From Massilia aurea (lineage in GTDB: Bacteria > Pseudomonadota > Gammaproteobacteria > Burkholderiales > Burkholderiaceae_D), in assembly GCF_024753205.1 (NCBI RefSeq), contig NZ_JANUGZ010000002.1, positions 496,001 through 560,000 on the forward strand: a stretch of 64,000 nucleotides of DNA, given 5' to 3'. Positions 52,173 through 59,694 of the stretch are shown here, piece by piece (within the stretch, counting starts at the first letter, position 1; every line of letters starts with the position of its first letter). Made by a program: the position numbers and the translations under genes. The notes beneath the pieces were generated by a model. That model ran no database searches, was not told the DNA's origin, and was given only the letters and a program-made list of their open reading frames with translations.

Positions 52173-52552
52173 GATGTAACCCTCATAAAATAGTGATCAA
52201 CGCGGAGTAGAACGAAATTCGACTAGCACCACATCTTTGATTGAATAAGTCCGATACAACAAGCGGGAACGATCTTGTACTGCGCTACATCAACATCGGT
52301 TCGACCCGGCGTCTCTGTATATTTTCTTTGCGTCCCATCCCGGTTGGCCGCCTTGCGGCAACTTTCCGAGTCGCAGTATCGGATTCACTGCGTCGCGATA
52401 CAAAAAATACAATGGGCACCCTGCGCAGACCGTGCGCTGACTAACAGAACCATCACATCGGTTCATAAAGCGGTCATTTTGGGTGATTTAGGCGCACTTT
52501 ACGGCAGCTGGCAGTACCATACGCCCCCTCATCACAGACAGGAACGCCTGAC
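52173..52552. other. Intergenic region between DUF883-like and cupin genes
   Basis: 380 bp between divergent genes. I see AT-rich stretches and short dyads (GCCGCCTTGCGGC), but no coding frame with a ribosome site, no clear terminator and no strong promoter. Confidence 0.5.
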
Positions 52553-53455
52553 ATGGCAGTAGAGAAGGACCCGGGCGCCGCGCGCCTGCCACCGCTGCGG
52601 CGCACGGACGTGGCGCAGGCAGAACAGGATGCGGCAGCACGCGCGCAGCGCGATGCGCAGGTGCGTGGGGTGGACTCGATTCCGGCGATGCGCGAAGCCA
52701 TCAAAGAGGCGGCGCGGACGCTGCCCCCGTTCACGCACGTGCCACGCCTTGCGCGCCTCGATGCGGCGGCATTCCGCACGCATGCGCTGGCCGGCATGCC
52801 GTTTCTGGTGACGGACGTGGTCGGGCGCTGGCCGATCGTGCAGCTGGACATCGCCACCTTGCGCGCCCAGTACGGCCACCTGCCCGTGCGTGCGCGCGTG
52901 GGCGACTACGTGCACACCGCGTTCGCGCCGGACCGGGCCATGCAGGACATGCTGCTGCGCGACTATCTGGATTTGTCCACGCCGCCCGAATCGGGATTGC
53001 CGCCGTATGTAGGCAACCTGGCGCTGCGCGAACTGAACCGGCTGTGCCACTGGCCGGCATACTTTGACAAGATGGGGCCGCCCCGCTTCTGGATCGGCCC
53101 GGCGCGCACGATCACGCCGCTGCACTGCGACTACGACGACAATATCTTCGCTCAGATCCGCGGCGTGAAGCGGATCTTCCTGGCGCCGCCCCATCACGAT
53201 GCGTTCTTGTATGCGCGGGAAGCCAATCCGCTGCTGTTCGGGTCACCCGTCGACCCCGAAGCGCTGGACGACGGGCGCTTTCCGCTGGCGCGCCAGGCGG
53301 CGCTAGTAGAGGTGATCGTCCGGCCGGGCGACATGCTGTATGTGCCGGCCGGCTGGTACCACCAGGTGCGGGCGCTGGAGTTTTCGCTGTCGTCGAACCG
53401 CTGGGCGCGTGGGCTGCCGCTGGCGCTGGCGCTAGCGGACCAGCAGCCCGGCTAG
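52553..53455 (+). CDS. Cupin-like (JmjC/cupin_8) iron oxygenase
   Basis: 300 residues from the ATG at 52553. Belongs to the cupin-like/JmjC group: iron ligands in TPLHCDYDDN (His and Asp) and the later GWYHQV His, with Pro- and Trp-rich loops such as PRFWIGPARTITPLH and LYVPAGWYH. These proteins are 2OG-dependent hydroxylases or lysyl/asparaginyl oxygenases of proteins or small molecules. The N-terminus is Ala/Gln/Arg-rich and likely unstructured. Overlaps the convergent PhoD-like gene by 4 bp. Confidence 0.82.
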   Translation: MAVEKDPGAARLPPLRRTDVAQAEQDAAARAQRDAQVRGVDSIPAMREAIKEAARTLPPFTHVPRLARLDAAAFRTHALAGMPFLVTDVVGRWPIVQLDIATLRAQYGHLPVRARVGDYVHTAFAPDRAMQDMLLRDYLDLSTPPESGLPPYVGNLALRELNRLCHWPAYFDKMGPPRFWIGPARTITPLHCDYDDNIFAQIRGVKRIFLAPPHHDAFLYAREANPLLFGSPVDPEALDDGRFPLARQAALVEVIVRPGDMLYVPAGWYHQVRALEFSLSSNRWARGLPLALALADQQPG

Positions 53456-55431
53456 GCGGCCTTCTTCGGTCGTTCGACTGCCGGCTCGGCCGCCTTTTCC
53501 TCGCCCAGCTTCAAAAACTGCGTGGAAGGCCGGCCATCGGCATTGTGCTGCACGATGCGCTCGGGCCGGCCCTTCGCATCGAGCCAGACCTGGCCGATGC
53601 CGGAACCGTTCCACAGGCGCTCGCCGTGCTTGCGCTGATCGGGCAGGTGCGGCGTGATCGACATCGCGCGCCGCTTGGTGAACCAGTTCAGCGGCGAGCG
53701 CGGCGAATACAGCCAGCGATTGAGGCGGTCGAGCCAGTTGAGCAGATCTTCGGGGAATTCGTTCTTGAAGCCGCTACTGGTGATCTGCCAGATGTGCGGC
53801 GGCCGGGTGTCGTCGCGCACCTCGACGTCATAGGCGAACGAATAGTGCACGTCGCCCGACAGGATCACGTAGTTGCCCGGTGTGCGCGAGTGGCGGAAGA
53901 TATTCAGCAGGCTGCGGGCCGCGCCGCGGTGCGCCATCCAATTCTCGGCGTCGACGGTCAGGGCCTGGCCCATCAGCGTGGCGATCTTCTGCACCACCTC
54001 GATCAGCTTCACGCCGAACATCGGCGCCGCCGACACGATCACTGCCGCCGTCTCATCGAGCAGTTCATGCTGGAATTCGGTCAGCGATTCCCAGTCCATC
54101 AGGCCGGACGGATGGCTCGGCCGGCGCTGGTTGCGCCAGCGCCGCGTGCGGGTGTCGAGCACGATGACAGCCGGCTGCGTGCGCAGCATGTAATCCCACT
54201 GGCGGAACGTCAGCAGCCGCTCGATCAGCGCGCCATGCGGTTCGGGTTCGAGGCGGTTCCTGTCGTCGGGCCCGGCCGCCATCGCGGCCATGTCGTCCAG
54301 CACCTCGCCGAAGACGTCGGGCCGGTTGCCCCAGCCCTGGCACAGCATGTAGGCCACCAGCGCATTGCCCATGATGCGGCGCGAGAAAGGATGGCCGTAG
54401 GCGGTCTTTTCCCACTTGTACGACAGGTTCCAGTCATCGGTGACGTCATGATCGTCGAAGATCATCAAGGTCTGCACGTGCGCCATCAGGCGCGCGGCGC
54501 GCGGCAATTCGTCGCAGAATCCGTGAATGATGCCGGCTTCCTCGTGCCAGCGCTCCTGGTGCTTGGGGTCAAGCTCGGGCATCGCGATCTCGCCAATCAC
54601 CTGCCACGGCACCGGCGACCAGACCAGCAGGTACATGGCCAGTACTTCGCCCAGCGTCATCAGGTGGTTGTCGGCGTTGGCCGTCGTGAAGATCGGCTTT
54701 TCCACGCCGCCGAAGAACTTCTCGCGCAGCGCCTCGCTCGACTTATGGGCCGGCAGCAGGCGCTGGCGGCCATAGTAACCGTCGGGATGGGCGTACAACT
54801 CGTCGCTGTCGGCGACGACAGCGCCTTCGACGCATTCGCCGAACAGACCCAGACGCTCGATCAGCGCATGGGTCGCGCCCAGCATCGGACCGGCCACGTC
54901 GTCGGCATACACCTGATCGCCGGCCAGTAGCAGCATCGACGGCCGCTCGCCGGCCTGATCCACGTGTCCGGCAATCAGATCGTCGCCCCGCGCCAGGCCG
55001 TCGCGCGACGGGTGATGCGGCTTGCGGCACGAGCCATACAGGATGTTGTCGGAGCGGCTGCGCAGCACCATGTTCGGCCTCGCGGCGCCTTCGTGCACCA
55101 GATGCGGTGCCCACGCCGCGATGCCCTGTTCGACGCCTTCGACATCCGTCAGCAACAGGTCGTAGTCGATCAGCGTGTCCTGCGGCAGTGGCTCGGGCAG
55201 CGTGAAATCGATAAAGTGAATGTGCGCATCGCGCCCGATCGGAATGATGCGGCACGAATTCTCGTCCACCACCAGCTGCTGCTTATTGCCGCCATGTGGT
55301 TCCAGCACCAGGGTGAAGGACAACGGCGTGCTGCCGACCAGCCAAAGGACAAGACGGCCAGGTTCGAGGCGGCGCAACAGGGGACCGACGAGGACGGATG
55401 GGAGGCCGTTGGGGGTGTGTATGTGGATCAC
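53452..55431 (-). CDS. PhoD-like metallophosphatase
   Basis: 659 residues starting at ATG 55431; no signal peptide is visible, so probably cytosolic, unlike Tat-exported PhoD. An N-terminal beta-rich domain (1-120) precedes a calcineurin-type catalytic core: YGSCRKPH, LLLAGDQVYADD (metal ligands), IFDDHDVTDDW and LSGDVHYSFAY. The order matches PhoD-like proteins of the PF19050 kind. Likely phosphodiesterase or phosphomonoesterase, substrate unknown. Ends with a Lys/Ala-rich tail. Confidence 0.85.
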   Translation of the reverse strand: MIHIHTPNGLPSVLVGPLLRRLEPGRLVLWLVGSTPLSFTLVLEPHGGNKQQLVVDENSCRIIPIGRDAHIHFIDFTLPEPLPQDTLIDYDLLLTDVEGVEQGIAAWAPHLVHEGAARPNMVLRSRSDNILYGSCRKPHHPSRDGLARGDDLIAGHVDQAGERPSMLLLAGDQVYADDVAGPMLGATHALIERLGLFGECVEGAVVADSDELYAHPDGYYGRQRLLPAHKSSEALREKFFGGVEKPIFTTANADNHLMTLGEVLAMYLLVWSPVPWQVIGEIAMPELDPKHQERWHEEAGIIHGFCDELPRAARLMAHVQTLMIFDDHDVTDDWNLSYKWEKTAYGHPFSRRIMGNALVAYMLCQGWGNRPDVFGEVLDDMAAMAAGPDDRNRLEPEPHGALIERLLTFRQWDYMLRTQPAVIVLDTRTRRWRNQRRPSHPSGLMDWESLTEFQHELLDETAAVIVSAAPMFGVKLIEVVQKIATLMGQALTVDAENWMAHRGAARSLLNIFRHSRTPGNYVILSGDVHYSFAYDVEVRDDTRPPHIWQITSSGFKNEFPEDLLNWLDRLNRWLYSPRSPLNWFTKRRAMSITPHLPDQRKHGERLWNGSGIGQVWLDAKGRPERIVQHNADGRPSTQFLKLGEEKAAEPAVERPKKAA

Positions 55432-55572
55432 GCGGACGACGGCAGGCTGTGAAAAAAGTCGGGTCAGTGTAACAGAGCCATCTGGAAATCAAAGTTGCTT
55501 ATCCATGCGCGCTGGCGTGCACGATCACGTCAGATACGTTGTCGGAAAGATTAAGGGGGTTGTAAATTCTGC

Positions 55573-55619
55573 TTGCACGGCGCGCAGACTACGATAGAAT
55601 AAATGAGAATCATTATCAT
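55573..55619 (+). promoter_or_regulatory. Promoter with overlapping Fur box before DUF2325 gene
   Basis: TTGCAC (55573-55578) and TAGAAT (about 55595-55600) give a plausible promoter. Directly at the start site lies AAATGAGAATCATTATCAT (55601-55619); its TGAGAATCATTATC core matches the Fur consensus closely (about 15 of 19). Position at the start site implies repression by Fur with iron. The gene begins at 55672. Confidence 0.7.
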
Positions 55620-55671
55620 CTGATGAGGAGCACTGCCCTCCTCTGCCATTCTCTGTGCCAAAGGATTTGCC

Positions 55672-56859
55672 ATGTGCGACAAACATGCTTCGACCGTACC
55701 CTGCTCCAACGATGGCGCGCAGAGCTCGCGCCGGCGGCGCGTCTGGGAGTTGTCGCATGCGTCGCATTGTCCGCTGGTGGGCGTGGGGTTGCCGTTGAAT
55801 GGCTTGCGCAAGCTGGTCGAGAAGGTGACCGGTGGGAAGGTGCTGCATGATGATTACGATATTCACGTCGGCACCGTCAGCGAATGCGCATTGCGCACGC
55901 CTGTCGCCGATGCGGTTCAGAAAGAGCTTGAACGTCGCTATGCGCAGCATATCCAGCGCTTCCGCGCGGCCAAGACCACCGAGCAGGTCGAGGCCATGTG
56001 GGCGGCGGCTGTTGCTGCCGGCGATGTGGCTGGCGCATTCTGGGCTGGCCTGTCGCATCCCCGCTGCACGGTAGCGCTCGAAGAGAAGATGTGCCGCGAT
56101 ATCCACATGGTGCAGCACCAGGCCGGCGCCTGCGCCCGCGCCGATCTCAACAAGTTCAATGCAATCGTTGCCGACAATTCCCGTCTCGAACGCGAGGTCG
56201 TTCGCCTGCAGGAACGCTGCAACACGCTGGCGCACGAAAAATCACTCGATGCCGAGCGCCACGAGCAGCTCCTGATGACGGCGCGCGCCGCCACCATTGC
56301 CCGGGATGGCGATGTCGCCACCCTGCGCGCCGAGCTGGCGCGTCTGCAAGCCAGCATCCCCGAGCTCGACACCCGCGAGCGCATGGCCGAACGCATCGCG
56401 CAACTGGAAGCGCGCGAGCAAGCCCTGCGCGCGCAGGTTGTTGAATTGAAGACATTGCGTGCGGTTGTGCCGGATACCGAGCCGGCCCCCGCAGCGGCAG
56501 CGGAACCTGTTGCCGTGCCCGTTGCGATGCCGGTACGGCTGCACAACCGCGCCGTGCTGTGCGTGGGCGGCCGCAGCAGCAGCGTGCCGATCTATCGCAC
56601 GATGATCGAGCGCGTCGGCGCCCAGTTCGCGCACCACGACGGCGGCCTGGAAGACAGCAGCAGCCAGCTCGATGCCAGCCTGGCCGCGGCCGACCTGGTG
56701 ATTTGCCAGACCGGCTGCATCAGCCACAGCGCCTACTGGCGCGTGAAGGACCATTGCAAGCGCCATGGCAAGCGCTGCGTGTTCGTCGACAATCCGAGCG
56801 TGTCGAGCCTGGCGCGCGGGTTGCAGGAAGCCGCGACTGAAGAGACCCAGGCTAGTTAA
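55672..56859 (+). CDS. DUF2325 protein with long coiled coil
   Basis: 395 residues from the ATG at 55672. The N-terminus has several Cys and His (MCDKHASTVPC, HASHCPLVG) that could bind a metal. Residues 140-275 are predicted coiled coil (LEREVVRLQERCNTLAHEK, ERIAQLEAREQALRAQVVEL). Residues 300-385 form the DUF2325 domain (AVLCVGGRSSSVPIYRTMIE, VDNPSVSSLARGL). Function unknown, but the Fur box ahead of it makes it a probable iron-responsive gene. Confidence 0.78.
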   Translation: MCDKHASTVPCSNDGAQSSRRRRVWELSHASHCPLVGVGLPLNGLRKLVEKVTGGKVLHDDYDIHVGTVSECALRTPVADAVQKELERRYAQHIQRFRAAKTTEQVEAMWAAAVAAGDVAGAFWAGLSHPRCTVALEEKMCRDIHMVQHQAGACARADLNKFNAIVADNSRLEREVVRLQERCNTLAHEKSLDAERHEQLLMTARAATIARDGDVATLRAELARLQASIPELDTRERMAERIAQLEAREQALRAQVVELKTLRAVVPDTEPAPAAAAEPVAVPVAMPVRLHNRAVLCVGGRSSSVPIYRTMIERVGAQFAHHDGGLEDSSSQLDASLAAADLVICQTGCISHSAYWRVKDHCKRHGKRCVFVDNPSVSSLARGLQEAATEETQAS

Positions 56860-56952
56860 CGGCATACGTCGCTAATCTATTGCGCGCTCACAACCCTTGT
56901 TGCTGTCGTTAGTAAAGAATAACCGATGCACTCAACCCATCGGAGACAGCAC

Positions 56953-57444
56953 ATGGCACTCGACGCATATCTACAAATTGACGGCATCAAAGGGGAGTCG
57001 GCTGATTCAGCGCACCAAGGCTGGATTGAAATCGCCTCGACTCACTGGGGCGTAACGCAACCCAGAGTCACCAGCGTGTCGACCGCAGGGGGCCACACGG
57101 CCGGGCACTGCGAGCATCGCACCCTGTCGCTCACCAAACTGGCCGACCTCGCCTCGCCGGTCCTCATGCAGCACTGCTCGATGGGCAAGACCATCCCAAA
57201 GGCCAAGCTGGAGTTCATGCGTGCCGATAGCGACGGCAAGCCTGTGAAGTACTACCAGGTCGAACTGGAGAACGTGCTGCTGTCCCATATGGACCAGGTG
57301 ATGCATGATGGTGGCCTGCTTCAGGATGAGATCGGGCTATGCTTCTCCAAGGTCAAGTGGACCTACGTCCAGCAGAAGATCGGCGGGGGAGCCAGCGGTA
57401 GTACGTCAGGGGGTTGGGATCTCGCCGCCAAAAAGTGTGCATGA
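56953..57444 (+). CDS. hcp: Hcp family type VI secretion protein
   Basis: 163 residues from the ATG at 56953 with GGAGAC upstream. Matches the Hcp1 fold: MALDAYLQIDGIKGES opening, SLTKLADLASPVLMQHCSMGK and the C-terminal SGGWDLAAKK motif typical of Hcp proteins that carry effectors in Burkholderiales. Hcp hexamers form the T6SS tube, and small effectors travel in its lumen. No other T6SS genes are in the window, so this is an orphan hcp. It directly precedes the endopeptidase and immunity genes; 9 bp separate it from the next start. Confidence 0.9.
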   Translation: MALDAYLQIDGIKGESADSAHQGWIEIASTHWGVTQPRVTSVSTAGGHTAGHCEHRTLSLTKLADLASPVLMQHCSMGKTIPKAKLEFMRADSDGKPVKYYQVELENVLLSHMDQVMHDGGLLQDEIGLCFSKVKWTYVQQKIGGGASGSTSGGWDLAAKKCA

Positions 57445-57453
57445 GGCCGGACC

Positions 57454-57963
57454 ATGCCGATACCCATTCAACCAAGGGATCAACTTGGCCACTTCATGCT
57501 CCCGCAAGCGCCGGAAGAAGCAGGTTACTACGTGTATGGCAATATCAAAGGCGTGCCCGGCACTGGTCATCTGGCCCAATATGCCCACCCGAATATGCTG
57601 ACCGTTATATTTCAGGTTGAACGCGAGTGGCAGGCAATCGATGACCGAAAATTTGGCATCGGGAACATCAGTGTGGCGGGTGGACTCAGGTTCGACCATG
57701 CCACGCACATGAAGGGCATCGACATGGATATCCGCCCGGTCCGCAAAGACAAGCTGGTCGGTCAGGCCGCGCGGTGCTCGTACCGGGACGCGATCTACGA
57801 TCAGCCAGCTACGATCAAACTGGTCAGCCTGTTTTTGCGACACCCCCTCGTCAAGCTCATCTACTTTAACGACGCCAAAGTACGCGAGGTGTGCGGTCCG
57901 CTTGTAAAGCCATGGCGTGACCATGATGATCATCTTCACATCGGACTTTGGGAGCGGCCATGA
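57454..57963 (+). CDS. MepA/M74-type murein endopeptidase, predicted T6SS effector
   Basis: 169 residues from ATG 57454. Zinc-peptidase motifs of the penicillin-insensitive murein endopeptidase (M74/LAS) type: His85-x6-Asp92 in HMKGIDMD and His160/His162 in HDDHLHIGL. No signal peptide, unlike housekeeping MepA, as expected for a protein delivered by T6SS. It would cut peptidoglycan cross-links in target cells. It lies between hcp and a gene for a secreted protein that overlaps its stop, the classic Hcp-effector-immunity order. Name of the effector family not assigned. Confidence 0.8.
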   Translation: MPIPIQPRDQLGHFMLPQAPEEAGYYVYGNIKGVPGTGHLAQYAHPNMLTVIFQVEREWQAIDDRKFGIGNISVAGGLRFDHATHMKGIDMDIRPVRKDKLVGQAARCSYRDAIYDQPATIKLVSLFLRHPLVKLIYFNDAKVREVCGPLVKPWRDHDDHLHIGLWERP

Positions 57964-58337
57964 ACATTCGCCTGGCGTGTCTTGCCGGAGCCGTTGTGCT
58001 GGCTTCAGTCGCCTCTGCTGGCGATAGCAAGAGCCAAAGCCGGTACCTGGCCAAACCGCTCACCGGAGATTTTTACATGTACGGCGGCAGCCTTGGCGAC
58101 TCCACCCCTCCGACGGAGAAGGACAGAAAATTATCGTTGATGGTGACAGGGCCGCTTGCCAGGGATTTGTTCGACCATCTTGGCCCCGACATCAAGGACG
58201 CCTGTGGCGCCGGACCCGATCAGCGGCAACGTGGCAAAGGCGATCTTAGCTGCATCTGGACGAAAATCGAAGGGTACTCGTGCTACGTCGGCCTTGATGT
58301 TCGGACAGGAAAAAGCATGCGAGGGCTGACTTGCTGA
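57960..58337 (+). CDS. Secreted putative immunity protein
   Basis: 125 residues from the ATG at 57960, overlapping the effector stop (ATGA). A signal peptide ends near residue 20 (LASVASAG). The mature 105 residues hold four Cys (82, 98, 108, 125), likely two disulfides, fitting a periplasmic protein. No family recognised. Position and export suggest it protects the periplasm from the endopeptidase; this is inference. Confidence 0.65.
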   Translation: MNIRLACLAGAVVLASVASAGDSKSQSRYLAKPLTGDFYMYGGSLGDSTPPTEKDRKLSLMVTGPLARDLFDHLGPDIKDACGAGPDQRQRGKGDLSCIWTKIEGYSCYVGLDVRTGKSMRGLTC

Positions 58338-58375
58338 CCGATTGGTTACACGATCAGACGAAGTGCAGGGAAAAG

Positions 58376-58413
58376 AAAAAAGGGTTACCAGCCGAAGCCT
58401 GTAACCCTTTTTT
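58376..58413. terminator. Bidirectional terminator between immunity gene and tRNA-Thr
   Basis: Stem GGGTTA(C)CAG with CTGTAACCC (58382-58407), flanked by six A on the left and six T on the right, so it can stop transcription from both sides. Confidence 0.85.
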
Positions 58414-58428
58414 CTGACTAACTAATTT

Positions 58429-58504
58429 TGGTGCCGCTGACCGGAATCGAACTGGTGACCTTCGCATTACGAATGCGCTGCTCTACCGACTGAGCTACAG
58501 CGGC
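58429..58504 (-). tRNA. tRNA-Thr (anticodon CGT)
   Basis: 76 nt including encoded CCA. Reads GCCGCTGTAGCTCAGTCGG at the 5' end; acceptor GCCGCTG/CAGCGGC, T-arm GGTTCGATTCC-like (CAGTTCGATTCCGG) and anticodon loop TTCGTAA with anticodon CGT. The anticodon arm is identical in layout to E. coli thrW, including the first-pair G-A mismatch. Confidence 0.95.
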
Positions 58505-58665
58505 GAAACCTGTGCTTCGCCTTCCATCGTGCCCGACAAACAAGCCGTCGCTCACGAAAGAGCCGTATTCTAGCAAACAAACCGGCAACCTTGCTAGTGT
58601 GTATCGCATCACTTTCGCAAGATTTCCGGTTTGCCTAATTTATCAGCACGCCATCAGGCCCGCCA

Positions 58666-59667
58666 TCAGGCCGCGTGATAGCCCGTAACAACATCCACTT
58701 CTTCCTTCGAACCCAAAAACACCGGCACGCGCTGGTGCAGCTTGGTCGGCTGGATATCGAGGATGCGGCTCTGGCCGTCGGTGGCGGCGCCGCCGGCCTG
58801 CTCGACGATCATCGCCATCGGATTGGCTTCGTACATCAGGCGCAGCTTGCCTGGCATGCTGGTGTCGCGCAGGTCGGCCGGGTACATGAAGACGCCGCCG
58901 CGGGTCAGGATGCGGTGCACGTCGGCCACCATCGAGGCGACCCAGCGCATATTGAAGTCCTTGCCGCGCGGGCCGGTGGAGCCTGCCAGCAGCTCGTCGA
59001 CGTAACGCTGGACCGGCGGGTGCCAGTGGCGCTGGTTCGACATATTGATCGCGAATTCCTTGGTCGCTGCCGGAATCTGCATATCGCTCTGGGTCAGCAC
59101 CCACGAACCCTGCTCGCGGTCGAGCGTGAAGCAGTGCACGCCATTGCCGGTCGTGAGCACCAGCATCGTCTGCGGGCCGTACACCGCGTAACCGGCGGCC
59201 ACCTGCGTGCTGCCTGGTTGAAGGAAGTCCTGCTCGGTCGGGTCCTGCATGCCTTCCGGCGCTTTGAGCACCGAGAAGATCGTGCCGATCGACACGTTGA
59301 CGTCGATGTTCGACGAGCCGTCCAGCGGATCGAACAGCAGCAGGAACTCGCCCTTCGGATAGCGGCTCGGGATCTGGCGGATGGTTTCCATTTCTTCGGA
59401 CGCCATCGCGGCCAGGTGACCGCCCCACTCGTTGGCTTCGAGCAGGATCTCGTTGGAGATCACGTCGAGCTTTTTCTGCACTTCGCCCTGGATGTTTTCA
59501 GTGTCGGCACTGCCGAGCACTTCGCCCAGCGCGCCCTTGCTCACCGAATAGCTGATGCGCTTGCAGGCGCGGGCCACGACTTCGATCAGCAGGCGCAACT
59601 CCGCATTGATGCTCTGGTGCTGGCGTTGTTCTTCCACCAGGTACTGCGTCAAACTTACGCGTTTCAT
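58666..59667 (-). CDS. fbp: Fructose-1,6-bisphosphatase class I
   Basis: 333 residues, standard length. Metal and substrate motifs: [15 protein letters not shown] (the DPLDGSSN hallmark), [41 protein letters not shown]-type 6-phosphate site and [19 protein letters not shown]. It removes the C1 phosphate of fructose 1,6-bisphosphate in gluconeogenesis and the Calvin-type cycle. ATG at 59667. Same strand as pepN, 27 bp after it. Confidence 0.96.
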   Translation of the reverse strand: MKRVSLTQYLVEEQRQHQSINAELRLLIEVVARACKRISYSVSKGALGEVLGSADTENIQGEVQKKLDVISNEILLEANEWGGHLAAMASEEMETIRQIPSRYPKGEFLLLFDPLDGSSNIDVNVSIGTIFSVLKAPEGMQDPTEQDFLQPGSTQVAAGYAVYGPQTMLVLTTGNGVHCFTLDREQGSWVLTQSDMQIPAATKEFAINMSNQRHWHPPVQRYVDELLAGSTGPRGKDFNMRWVASMVADVHRILTRGGVFMYPADLRDTSMPGKLRLMYEANPMAMIVEQAGGAATDGQSRILDIQPTKLHQRVPVFLGSKEEVDVVTGYHAA

Positions 59668-59694
59668 GGGTTCCTCAGGTTGTGTTGAATGTGT

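Noticed and set aside
11145-52260. Similar GATTGAATAA stretches near 11160 and 52230
   Set aside because: The shared stretch is only about ten bases, AT-rich, and continues into unrelated DNA; probably chance.
56860-58504. tRNA-Thr as attachment site for the T6SS cassette
   Set aside because: No copy of the tRNA 3' end is visible on the other side of the cassette and no integrase is present, so a tRNA-integrated island is not supported.
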